In this document: piece after piece, positions 34,220-43,274 of the stretch
Layout: every line of letters begins with the position of its first letter
Numbering within the stretch: the first letter of the stretch is position 1
Source of the DNA: Torreya grandis
Taxonomy: Eukaryota; Streptophyta; Pinopsida; Cupressales; Taxaceae
Assembly (NCBI GenBank): GCA_037957365.1
Contig: JARHVA010000158.1
Location: 1,391,501 to 1,455,500, forward strand
Length of the DNA stretch: 64,000 bases
Direction: 5' to 3'
The notes under the pieces: model-generated
What the model saw: only the letters and a program-made list of their open reading frames with translations
Database searches by the model: none
Told to the model about the DNA's origin: nothing
Position numbers and translations under genes: made by a program

Positions 34220-35681
34220 ATAAGGAAATCGTGTCATTTAGCTTGATCAATAGCTTCTTCCAAAGTGCATGGAGAAAGGGTACAGACTCGATATTGTAAT
34301 TTGGGATAAAGAGCATTTGTAAAGAGATGAAAAAGATTATCATTGGCCATGTTGTGTTCACATTTGTTTGATAAAGTCTTCCATCGTTTAACAAATGCTT
34401 GGGCGGTTTCATTTTCGCTTTGTTTGCAATTGATGAAATGGGCCAAAGTGTTTTCAAGAAGATCACTAGTTTGGAATTCTTGAACTAAAGCATTCACTAA
34501 ATCTTCCAAACTAGTAATGGAATGAGGTCTAAGTTGTACCAATCCAAGGCATCGCCTGTGAGGGTCTTAGCAAGGAGCTTGGTAGCGGCAAAGGTGTTTA
34601 ATTTAACCCAATCTTTATAAAGATTCCCAAATGTTTTAAGATGAAAAGAAGGATCAGTTGATCCATTATAAGAGATTGTAGGTGTTATACCTCCTATATC
34701 AATGTTAGCAATTTGATTAGTGAGAGGTTCATTTTGTAGATGCTTAATAGTTTTATTGATTAAAGGAGGTTGCGGAATAAGATTGCCTTGAGAATCTCGA
34801 AGAGGAGGGAGAGGAACACTTTGGTTATGTGTGCCCCAAGCCAATGGTTGCAGTTGTGTTTGAAGATGAAGAAGGTGATTTTGCATTCTCATCATTTGAT
34901 TTGTGTTATGGGATTGGAAAGCATTCATTTGATTGAGAGTTTGAAATAGAAGTTGGTGAGTTTGACTAACATTATTAGAAGAGCTGGTGTTGGTATTAGT
35001 GGCTTGGGTACCACTGTTGGTGTTGTTGAGAGCTTGAGATGAATGATGAGAATGAGAGGCACTAGTGGCAAAGCTTGCTTGTGTAGCAAAAGATGGACTA
35101 GTAAATGGAAGAGAGGAAGAATCACTAGAAGCATGAATGCCTTGCATAGCAAACAATGAACTAGTGGAAGGATTAAGGATAGTGGACCTTAAGAGAGGTC
35201 CACTAGATGTAGAACTAGCCATGGTAGTTGAGATACTAGGCATGGAGGTAGAAGAAAGGAAAGAAGAAGCATGAGAAGAGGTCATGATCGAAGGGAGAGG
35301 TTGTGAAGCAAAGAAATCAGTACTACCAAATCCATTTGAGAATGTAGAATGTGGTGAATGAGGTTCATTGTCTTGACCACCAATCATGAGATTGTAAATG
35401 GTAGATGGATCTTTCCCTTTATGTTGGGGAAATTGATTAATAAAGAAAAACATTTCGGGAGTATACTCTAACTCAGGTTGGTTTTCTAGGAGAAAAGAAG
35501 GATTATGTTGCAAAGAGGTATCATGAGGGAACCTATAGTCCATTGTGCGAGTTGCAATATGGACATTACTAGCATTTGCAAAAGGAACTCTACTTTGTCT
35601 ATGGGAAACCTTATGAGGATTGGTGAATTCCATCATGCTTGTTGTTTGAGATTTAGTGTTGTCACCCAACAGAGAATCCAT
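34220..35681 (-). pseudogene. Gag (capsid) of Tat-like element
   Basis: The frame 34497-35681 starts MDSLLGDNTKSQTTSMMEFT, with a long Ser/Thr-rich N-terminus and a Gln/Asn-rich helix. It then enters the retrotransposon gag domain with ISYNGSTDPSFHLKTF, WVKLNTFAATKLLAKTLTGD and ALDWYN. After a frameshift the domain continues (34234-34542) with SLEDLVNALVQEFQ, ENTLAHFINCKQSENETAQ and AFVKRWKTLSNKCEH. Together these form a complete capsid region broken by a single frame change. It would build the virus-like particle. Confidence 0.8.
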
Positions 35682-35742
35682 GATGAAAGAGGAAGGAAAG
35701 CAAGATGAGAAAACAAAGGATTCAAAAACTGACAGAAATAAA

Positions 35743-36645
35743 GCTAGGTTGACCCGGTCGACCTAGTGCAAAACAGGGACAATAAAGCTGGACAGGGTCC
35801 ACAGAATTGACCCAATTCAAAGAGCAAAAGCTGGCAGAAAAGGGAAAAAGAACTGAAAATTGTGCTAGGTCGACCCAGTCAACCTAGTGCAGTGCATAGG
35901 GCCTGCAGAAACTGCTAGGTCGACCAGGTCAACCTAGTGCAGTGGATAGAGGCAGCAAACACGGTTTGGGACAGTGCGAAGTCGAGTTGGTCGACGTAGC
36001 AGAGCAGATAGGAAAAGAGAAAGGATAGCTAAAAAGATAAAAAAAATGAAATGGGATATGCCAGTAGCTAGTCTAGAAAAGCAGATACTAAAATGAAATA
36101 CACAGTCAATTGAACTGACGTTGGTCAATCCAATTGGTATACATAAACAGATTGCAATTTTGAAAGAAAAGTACAAAGCAGAGTAGAAACAGAGAACTAG
36201 AAACTGACCTTGATGTTTTGGAGATAAAAACAGAACAAGTAACTGACCTGTAACCTTGGAGAGAACTGGCCCAATCTGCAGAACTGGGTCGAGTTGGTCG
36301 ACCAAGTGAGACAAGAACCTGCTGTAAAAGCTGAAAAAATATGCTAAGTCGACCTGGTCGACCTAGTAGACTGAACTGGATGTCTGTAAATGTGCTAAGT
36401 TGAGCTGGTCAACCTAGTTGACTGTACTACAAATCTGGAAGTCTAGAATCTGGAATTTGCATTGTGAATCCTGAACAAGAACCTACTACAAAATGGCTAG
36501 AAATGTGCTAGGTCGACCCGGTCGATCTAGTAGGCTGAATAGAAAGTTTGCAAAGTGTTGGAAACTTGTGTTGGATCGAGCTGGTTGATCCAGTTGCCTA
36601 TTCCTACACAGAGAAAAATAGTTGGATCGACAAAATCGAGCGAGC
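35743..36645. repeat. Series of GTCGACC palindromic modules in element leader
   Basis: At least nine ~27-bp modules of the form GCTAGGTCGACC-N-GGTCGACCTAG occur at 35743, 35862, 35913, 35974, 36284, 36342, 36393, 36506 and 36570. A weaker tenth is at 36621. They differ mostly at CpG positions. The modules lie between the PBS and gag, in the leader of the minus-strand transcript. Others are in both LTRs and near 26.1 kb. The sequences between modules are not repeated. Confidence 0.85.
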
Positions 36646-36716
36646 AAGTCAAAACATATGATAGAAAAGATGACAAAAAAGAATAGAATAAGTGAAAGAA
36701 ACCTTATAAGGGTTTG

Positions 36717-36738
36717 ATTCACGTCCGGTTCACCAAAA
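36717..36738 (-). other. Candidate primer-binding site of Tat-like element
   Basis: On minus, the LTR end GCATACA is followed by TTT and TGGTGAACCGGACGTGAATC. A PBS should begin with TGG close to the LTR, which fits, but I cannot assign the matching tRNA. Confidence 0.4.
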
Positions 36739-37989
36739 TGTATGCAATCGGAATTGCATGATGCGCATGAATAAATCCTGGATCGGATAAGATAGATCAC
36801 ACCTACACTTCTGATTGAGGCACACACTTGTTAAGCAGGAGCATGACCAATATGAGGATCCACTAAACTTGATTAGAGAATCACTTGTATCATCTGTCAC
36901 AACACATCATGCTAGGCAAGGTTCCAAAGCCTATAGTCTAACACAATCGCACAATCCTAAAAGAGTCCTATGGTTTCTATATTCACTTATGATAATAAAC
37001 AAGAAAGTAAACTAATCTAATAACAAGAAAAGTAAACTAATCTAGTGCTCACCAAAGCTTGTGGCACAAAGTGGGGGTTAGAACAAAACAAGTAAATAAC
37101 AACTAAACTAAACATGTATAGGAGACATACTCACGTCAATGTATACGGAATCCTAATACATGGAAGAGAAGAATACATACTGCATTATCTATCTACTCTT
37201 ACAAAGGAGAAATAAAGTTAGGAATACTTACCTTTGAAGACGAACCTGCCGAGTTTCAACCTCTCCCTTGGCCAATGGTGTTTCGTAAGAGATTGTTGTG
37301 GCTTGTAAGGACAACCAAGATAAATCAGCTCTAGGCTACACAACCTACCTAAGCATCCAAAAGACTTCTCCACAAGACAAGTTCAGAGCTCCAAAAGAAA
37401 GTATTGAACCCTAAAGCTTTATTCCTCAAGTAGAATGGTCAATAAGCAAATGTTCATTCGCACTTCTTCGCTTAATCCAACTTTCTTATTAAATGGTAAG
37501 GAATGACCTTGTATATATAGTAGTATCTCACCCTAAAGACTCTCAGGCATGTCAGTTGTGCTAGGTCGACCAAGTCAACCTAGCACATTACCGGGCAAGT
37601 GCCTAAAGTCCATGCTAGGTCGGTCGAGATGCAAAGCAACAAGGAAAGGCAAAGTATCCCCAGAATAAGCTAGGTCGACCAGGTCGACCTAGCTTACTGT
37701 ACAGGTCAAAAGGGAAACAAGGTAAGAAATGAGGGATAAGACATGACAAATGGTGGGAATAGATAGGAAAGAGAGAAATAAGCTTAGGGTTCAAGGTTTT
37801 AGGAGACAAAAGTGTAGATAGCAAGTGGCAAAAGGAACAACAATCTTACGAAGCACCAATGGTCTGCCCACCCCTTTCCCGACGCACCCCTTAAGGCATG
37901 CACTCAGAGAGATTGAGACTCAGTAGGTTCCTGCAAGATACAAAGTGTCAGTAATCAATAAAAGTGTGAAAATATTATGTGTATAAACA
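36739..37989 (-). repeat. Right (5') LTR of Tat-like element
   Basis: It begins TGTATGCAATCGG and ends GTGTATAAACA on plus, matching 24085-25287. It contains two full palindromic modules, including a nearly perfect one at 37669-37693 whose 12-base arms GCTAGGTCGACC are exactly complementary around one central base. Confidence 0.9.
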
Positions 37990-38639
37990 TAGCAGAGTAG
38001 AGTATTTCACGTTGTCTTTATGCATGTGGACTTCCATTTAGTGTTGTTAGATCACCATATTGGCACGATATGGTGAGATCTATCAATGCTGCCCCTAAAG
38101 GGCTCATCGGCCTAGGGTATGAAAAGGTGCGAACCACCTTGTTGACAAAAGAAATGAAAAAAGTTGAAGATGCATTGAAGCCCATCAGGGATTCGTGGGT
38201 CGAGACAGGGATGTCCATCATTTCCAATGGATGGAAAGATATAGCAAATAAACCATTGATTAATGTGGTCACAGTGAGCCCTAAAGGGCCAATGTTTTTA
38301 AGGGTCGTTGATTGTGAGGGGCAAGTGAAAGATGCACAATTCATTGCCAACATCCTGATAGAGTCCATTAAGGCGATGGAGCCTCAAAACGTTGTCCAAA
38401 TTATAATGGACAATGCTAAAAATTGTAAAGTTGCAGGCATGTTGGTTGAGGAGAGGTATGGACATATATTTTGGACACCTTGTGTCGTTCATTCCCTCAA
38501 CCTTATGTCGCAAAAATTGGGCATAAAAATTGATTGAATCAAACAAATCTATTAGGCGAGTGATATCCAAATGTTCATATCTAACCATCATTTGTCCCAA
38601 GGCATCTTCAGGACCTTCTCGAAGTTGCAGTTGTTGAAG
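37990..38639 (+). pseudogene. hAT transposase, DUF659 catalytic-core exon
   Basis: Reading resumes after the gypsy insertion: YACGLPFSVVRSPYWHDMVR (frame from about 38020), then the long open frame 38070-38537 with PKGLIGLGYEKVRTTLL, RDSWVETGMSIISNGWKD, VVDCEGQVKDAQFIANILI, IIMDNAKNCKVAGMLVEERY and FWTPCVVHSLNLM. This is the DUF659 part of hAT transposases, including the D in MDNAKN and the TPC-x2-H motif. After stops (TGA 38535, TAG about 38553) it continues IQMFISNHHLSQGIFRTFSK to LQLLK at the exon end. Confidence 0.9.
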
Positions 38640-38773
38640 GTAACATTTTTTTAAATTTTTAAATTTTCTTCATGAATCATGTATATTTTTTTATTTTAAT
38701 TTTTAATTCTGTAAATTTGTAATTTAAACAATTTTTTTAATTTTAATTTTAATTTGTTTTGATTTGGTGTTAA
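38640..38773 (+). other. Intron of hAT transposase, acceptor apparently mutated
   Basis: The donor is LLK|GTAACATTT. The downstream exon must start GTTGCTGAG (VAE) to keep the family sequence, but the preceding bases are TTAA rather than an AG. A single G-to-A change at the acceptor explains this. The interior is strongly T-rich. Confidence 0.65.
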
Positions 38774-39463
38774 GTTGCTGAGATTCGGTTCGCCTCACAC
38801 ACCCTCGTCTTGAGACGACTTGTTCAAGTGCGTGAGGCATTGAGTACCATGGTCATCAACAACCTTTGGAGTATATGGAAGGAAGCAAACACTGAGAGGG
38901 CCACAAAGGTGAAAGCGTGGATTCTTGATGATGCATGGTGGGAACGTGTGGAGTATTTGATGAGTTTTATTGAACCCATCGTCAACATGTTGAGATGTGG
39001 ACATGGATCATCCATGTTTGAGTGAACTTTATGATGGAATAGACTCAATGATTGAGAAAATTAGATCCATCATAAATACCAAAGAACAAGATCTCATGGA
39101 GAGGTTCTTCAAGGAAGTGCAGTCGCATCTCATTGAAAGGTGGAATAAAATGACCACCCCATTGCATCTTCTTGATTTTGCCTTGACGCCCAAATATTAC
39201 AGTACAAAGATCCTTTCTTTGCCTAGAAGGGTCGCACCATATAGGGATGTTGAGGTTAGCGAGGGATATAAAGCGGCATTCTCTAGACTCTTCTCTGATC
39301 TAGAAATTAAAGACCAAGTTAGGGAAAAGTTTGCACATTTCATATCCTCCGCGGGTCACTCCATTGCTGCCATTTGTGACAAGTACAAGAAGGAAGCTCA
39401 ATTTTGGTGGTGCCTCCATGGGCAACACCCACCTCCAACCACTTGCTATTAGAATTCTATCAC
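38774..39463 (+). pseudogene. hAT transposase, central exon
   Basis: It starts VAEIRFASHTLVLRRLVQVR then EALSTMV and WWERVEYLMSFIEPIVNMLR. A one-base frameshift near 38995 moves reading to DMDHPCLSELYDGIDSMIEK, ERFFKEVQSHLIERWNKMTT and LHLLDFALTPKYY, then FAHFISSAGHSIAAI and AQFWWCLHGQ. A further shift gives LQPLAIRILSQ at the end. The order matches the C-terminal half of the hAT core. The donor that should follow ILSQ is ATTTTT instead of GT, so it is probably mutated. Confidence 0.85.
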
Positions 39464-39583
39464 AAGATTTTTAAAAAAAACCTACTCTCTACCCTTCTTG
39501 TTCATTTCTATGTTTTGTTTTAACTTTAGTCTTTTATTTTTATAAATTCTAATATAAATTGACTTTGTGGCTTGCCTCAATAG

Positions 39584-39943
39584 GTTGCAAGTTCCTCCTC
39601 CGCCAAGCGAAACTGGAGTACCTACAACTTTATCCACTCAGTGAAGCGCAACAAGTTGGCAAAAAAAGAGGTAGAGGACTTGGTCTATGTCCATTCTAAC
39701 TTACGTCTTCTCTCACACAAGCAACTTGAGTACAAGAAAGGGGCAACAAAGTGTTGGGATGTGAACCCAGAGACTAGCGACTTGGATGCCTCCATTGTCT
39801 ACCTTTCATTGCTTGATACGGATTCGAAGGTTGCTTCACAGGACCTGCATAGTGGAGCTAGTGGGAGTGGCACTGTTGTTGCTTGTGGTTCTAATGAACC
39901 ATATCATGATGAAGACATGATTTCCGAAGATGAAAATTTTTAA
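39584..39943 (+). pseudogene. hAT transposase, C-terminal dimerisation exon
   Basis: After an acceptor CCTCAATAG at 39575-39583 the frame reads VASSSSAKRNWSTYNFIHSV, KRNKLAKKEVEDLVYVHSNL and RLLSHKQLEYKKGAT, ending with an acidic tail DEDMISEDENF and a TAA. RNWSTY-FIHS-KRN-L and LVYVHSNLRLL are the signature of the hAT C-terminal dimerisation region. This exon itself has no internal stop. Confidence 0.9.
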
Positions 39944-40297
39944 ATTAATATAGACTATAGCGAATGCTAAGTTGTCTTTATTGTTTCTTTTCCATACATT
40001 GTACTTTGTAGAATTTGCACTATGTACTTATTTATAATTTATAAAACTATTCAAAGTTTGACCTTTAGCATTGAAATTATGAGTATGTTTTGTGGTATTT
40101 AACTTATTTTGTTTCCTCTATGCATATTATGTGGTTACTTTTGTTTATATGGCTATATTTTTACATTTTTTATTTTTTATATATATTTTTGTACGGGCGT
40201 ACCCAGTCGTACCCAAACCTCAAAAAAAAATCCCCCATATCCACGTACCCGATACTTGTACCCTACCTGTACCCATATCAGCTACTTAGCTCAATAT

Positions 40298-41244
40298 ATT
40301 TAATAACTAAAGAGAAGGTATTTGTGCAAGTGAGTTATTTCGTATAATGCGATTATTATCAAGGTCTCGAGTTCACATCCATATTGACCATTACTTCCTA
40401 TTCATCCATCAATTGGAAAGAAGTGTGTCCCATCGTGATTGTATTTTATCCTGTAGGCCCAAAGCACTATTGGAATTTTTCCCTCCAAGTCATTTTCTCC
40501 TATTCCACAAGTTCTTTTTAATCAATACTATGACTTTATTTTTTGCCTTTACATGGATATTTTTCCCTTGGATAATACAAGCTTAATAGAGTGAATAATT
40601 TTGACCTCCCTGGACAAATGCTTTAATAATTGCATTCATGAAGTAACCTCCACAATCACTTTTATGGTGGAGAGGTATCCCAAACCTCAAGATTATCTAA
40701 GCACATTAGAAATTTGGTCATACTTGCTGCAAAATTATCCAGAAAAGCCCTTACTTTTTCCCACTTCGTCAAGTACTCAATTGCTTCAATGATGTACTTA
40801 GCACTCAGTTGCTCCAATGATGTATGTACACCTCTATCAGATCATCTTCATGCAAGATCAAATGAATCGATGCCCCATCTCTTGAACAATTTCTACATCT
40901 ACATTACGTATAGAAGCATGAAGTCCTTGCTTAGCAATTCACCAATCCTCTAGTGTGTCGCATGCTACAGCCCATTCTTTGGCATCAAAGAGCTATGTAC
41001 ACCATCATAGCCTTGCAAGGACAATTGTTGAAGCATCTAGTCCCATGTGTCCCCGTACTAGACCTTTGTATCTTTCCTTAAGATTCCTTCAAATACAATT
41101 TTAATTTAAAGATAAAAAAAATGTACAAAAAATAAAATATATATTAAAAGACAAAAAAATAAAATAATATTAAAAGAAACAAAATTCAAACAGTCCTAAA
41201 CCTAGAATTTGAATAAAATGCTAAAATTTAAATATATTAATTTC
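40298..41244 (-). other. Probable rest of copia LTR and very decayed integrase-like stretch
   Basis: Just right of the hAT TSD the sequence should continue the copia LTR from 22889, but its end is unclear. At about 40690-40810 the minus strand reads KYIIEAIEYLTKWEKVRAF, resembling the YI-x-V-A-x-DYLTKW-x-E motif of gypsy integrase cores. Flanking frames are full of stops. No other gene is seen. Confidence 0.35.
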
Positions 41245-41429
41245 AATAATGAATCATTGAATCTCATTAATGGGACAAGAGTCAATCCGAAGAATATGAC
41301 TAGAAGAAGATGAATTTCGAGAGGGCTTCTCCAGGCATTCTTGGGGCCTCCACCTCCGAATGTATAATTCGGGACTGTACTAGTTCATTGAACACAACAG
41401 CCTCCATGAAGCTAGTGGATCACTCAAGC

Positions 41430-41660
41430 CTCGAATAAAGAGGCTGAAGCCCAAGCTTTACTCTTGGGCTTCCAATTGTTCTTTCCAACTGGCCTTACAA
41501 TGTGGAATTAGGAACCTAGTGATTGAAGGTGACTCCATGGTAATCATTTCAAGTTTAAAAAATCATGGCTCCCAATGATACAATCTTAACAACATCTTCG
41601 GCAGGGCTTGGCCTTTGCGAGCTAGATTGGATGCATGGTCAGGTCAGCATTGTTTCAAAT
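41430..41660 (+). pseudogene. LINE RNase H remnant
   Basis: The plus strand reads KEAEAQALLLGFQLFF and, after a one-base frameshift, LALQCGIRNLVIEGDSMVII and SSLKNH, then NIFGRAWPLRARLDAW. This is the (E)A-x-ALLLGLQL...IEGDS pattern of RNase H in plant L1-type LINEs, with the conserved E and the D of EGDS. Confidence 0.6.
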
Positions 41661-42178
41661 ATGCAAACTCTGGCGAATGAAAGAAAAAACCAGTAAGAAT
41701 CTTTACATATCAATAATACATTAGATTTGTGGAGTGACCTAAAGGATTTTTTAGTGGGGGTCTTCCCCCAACCAACATCTTAGATGTGGTCTTATCGAAT
41801 CCTTACCCATTTGATTATAATATTATGAGGATAAAGAGATGGATTGACAATTTAGTGTCAATGGTAGATGTTGAACGCATAATCCCTGCATTGATTTATC
41901 ATTCCTTGCATGCCACAAAAATAGAATTCAATAATTAGAGGGGGAGACAGGAATGAGTCTTAAAGTCTTCATTCGATGGGCCAAATATTTGGCATGAATT
42001 TATCCTTCTAACAGCCATTTAACTCTCTAAACGGATGTGCCATTTCATGTATTAAAGCTTCTAGAAGGGGGTGCTTTGGAGTGAAGTTGTTTATTTGCTT
42101 TCATTATGTCACGTTGCTTTAAAATTGCCTATCTCTGCCTTCTGGTCTGCCGCGTTGTATTCCCTCTCGTCTTTTCCA

Positions 42179-42871
42179 ATGAAACCTCACTTTTATTTGT
42201 ATTATTCCAAGGGGGAGATGGCTTTCAGAACCCCAATTACTGATGACAGACTGAAAATCATCTTCATTGTCCAAACAAGGGAAGTAATGCAATCGGTAAA
42301 ATTGGTTTTGGACATTGGTTATCCGGAATCAGAAATGCGGAGCAGGTTCAATTTGGAGGTTGCCTCCATGTTTGCTCATAATCTCATGGATGTTTTCCAA
42401 GACCAAGCTGCAGTGAAAGTCCTTGGCCACAATTCATTCGTCCCAATTTTAGGGGGTTTGGATACTATCATGGACGCCATCAATGTCCTTTCCCCGAAGA
42501 CCCTGCCTATCTTTGGAGCTGCTAGCAGGATTTTAGTGTCAATGGCATCATTTAGTGAGTTGGACTGCAGTTTCTTTCAGTTAGTCGAGCATGTTGAGGC
42601 AGTAAGGATTTTTCTTGCATCACATGGCCATGTCTGGGGCGAAGACCAGCTGCCTATGTGTGATTTTCAGTCCCTTCACAGCCAAGCAAAGTTATCAGCA
42701 CCCAGGTCAGATAGGAAGATGACAGCAGCTGGGGCAAAGGTGGTCAAGACATGCAGACGTTTGGTTGCTTTGGTAAGAAAGGGGATGCAGGGGAGAGAGA
42801 TGATCTGCAACAAAGGAAGAAATAAAATGGGCAATCCTCAACTGCGGGCATGGCATCTCAGGCTGAGTTGA
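42179..42871 (+). CDS. Unrecognised 230-codon frame in LINE 3' region
   Basis: This is an uninterrupted frame from the ATG at 42179 (open upstream to 42071) to TGA. It lies inside the TSD-bounded LINE insertion, after the RNase H remnant. It begins MKPHFYLYYSKGEMAFRTPI and includes RLKIIFIVQTREVMQSVKL, RFNLEVASMFAHNLMDVF and LSPKTLPIFGAASRILVSMA, with a basic C-terminus (CRRLVALVRKGMQGREM). I do not recognise a family. The mostly helical, mildly hydrophobic composition looks like real protein. It is more intact than the RNase H upstream. It could be a C-terminal LINE domain or a captured transcript. Confidence 0.4.
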   Translation: MKPHFYLYYSKGEMAFRTPITDDRLKIIFIVQTREVMQSVKLVLDIGYPESEMRSRFNLEVASMFAHNLMDVFQDQAAVKVLGHNSFVPILGGLDTIMDAINVLSPKTLPIFGAASRILVSMASFSELDCSFFQLVEHVEAVRIFLASHGHVWGEDQLPMCDFQSLHSQAKLSAPRSDRKMTAAGAKVVKTCRRLVALVRKGMQGREMICNKGRNKMGNPQLRAWHLRLS

Positions 42872-43274
42872 AGGCAACTAAGGGGAGGATGCTAGACAAG
42901 AACCATCTTTCTTGGTGAATTCAGGCTTCATAGGGACGTGTTTGTCTTTCTTTTCCCTTTCTGTTTTAAGTGTAATCATCTAATGTCTAGATCTAGGTGT
43001 TTTGATGGCTTAGTGGCATATCTATTCTTAGCTTAGTTATTGTCATAAGCTTGATAGTGCTGGGCTTTTAGCAAAGCCTTGGAAGGCTAGGTTTCTACAG
43101 CTCAGTTAGGAAGCTTCTGCTAGATGTTTTGAAGGCCAGGATCACTGTATACGTAAATGTGATGGACTGCAAATTTTTTGAAGTGTAATACTGGTGTTTT
43201 GAAGTTAATACAATGGGTGAGGGACCCTATCTGACCCTCTTTTGATCAATCAAAAAAATAATGAATCATTGAAT

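Larger units (their letters stand above)
24085..37989 (-). mobile_element. Tat-like Ty3/gypsy element with antisense mobile-domain gene
   Basis: Two ~1.2-kb LTRs (24085-25287 and 36739-37989) bound the element. On the minus strand it has a long leader, gag, a CHHC-type knuckle, protease-like sequence and another proline-rich frame. RT, RNase H and integrase are not visible. On the plus strand, nearer the left LTR, lies a spliced plant-mobile-domain gene. Large gag, a long leader and antisense extra frames are known for Tat-lineage elements (Ogre, Retand, Grande); the assignment is from this architecture, not from RT. It splits the hAT transposase frame. A perfect TSD is not seen (left ACAGC, right ATAGC at best). 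Confidence 0.8.
22890..40289 (+). mobile_element. hAT DNA transposon, split by a 13.9-kb gypsy element
   Basis: Exact 8-bp repeats CTCAATAT at 22882-22889 and 40290-40297 bracket the element, the TSD length of hAT transposons. Its ends are inverted but diverged (left CTACGTTATCGGATA, right end complement CTAAGTAGCTGATAT), with a better-conserved subterminal GGATATGGGGGA on both sides. Inside is a hAT transposase in several exons (BED finger, DUF659, C-terminal dimerisation region). Without the 24085-37989 insertion it is about 3.5 kb, normal for hAT. The transposase carries stops and frameshifts. Confidence 0.8.
41263..43256 (+). mobile_element. 5'-truncated L1-type LINE insertion, 18-bp TSD
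   Basis: The exact repeat AATAATGAATCATTGAAT is present at 41245-41262 and 43257-43274. The right end is a short A-tract after TTTTGATCAATCAAAAAAA, preceded by a GGGTGAGGGACCCTATCTGA stretch typical of LINE 3' ends. The left end is a 5' truncation inside an RNase H-like region. Long TSD, 3' A-tail and 5' truncation are the hallmarks of target-primed reverse transcription. Confidence 0.85.

Noticed and set aside
24080..37994. TSD for the Tat-like element
   Set aside because: The best reading, ACAGC versus ATAGC, requires non-standard LTR edges, so no TSD is claimed.
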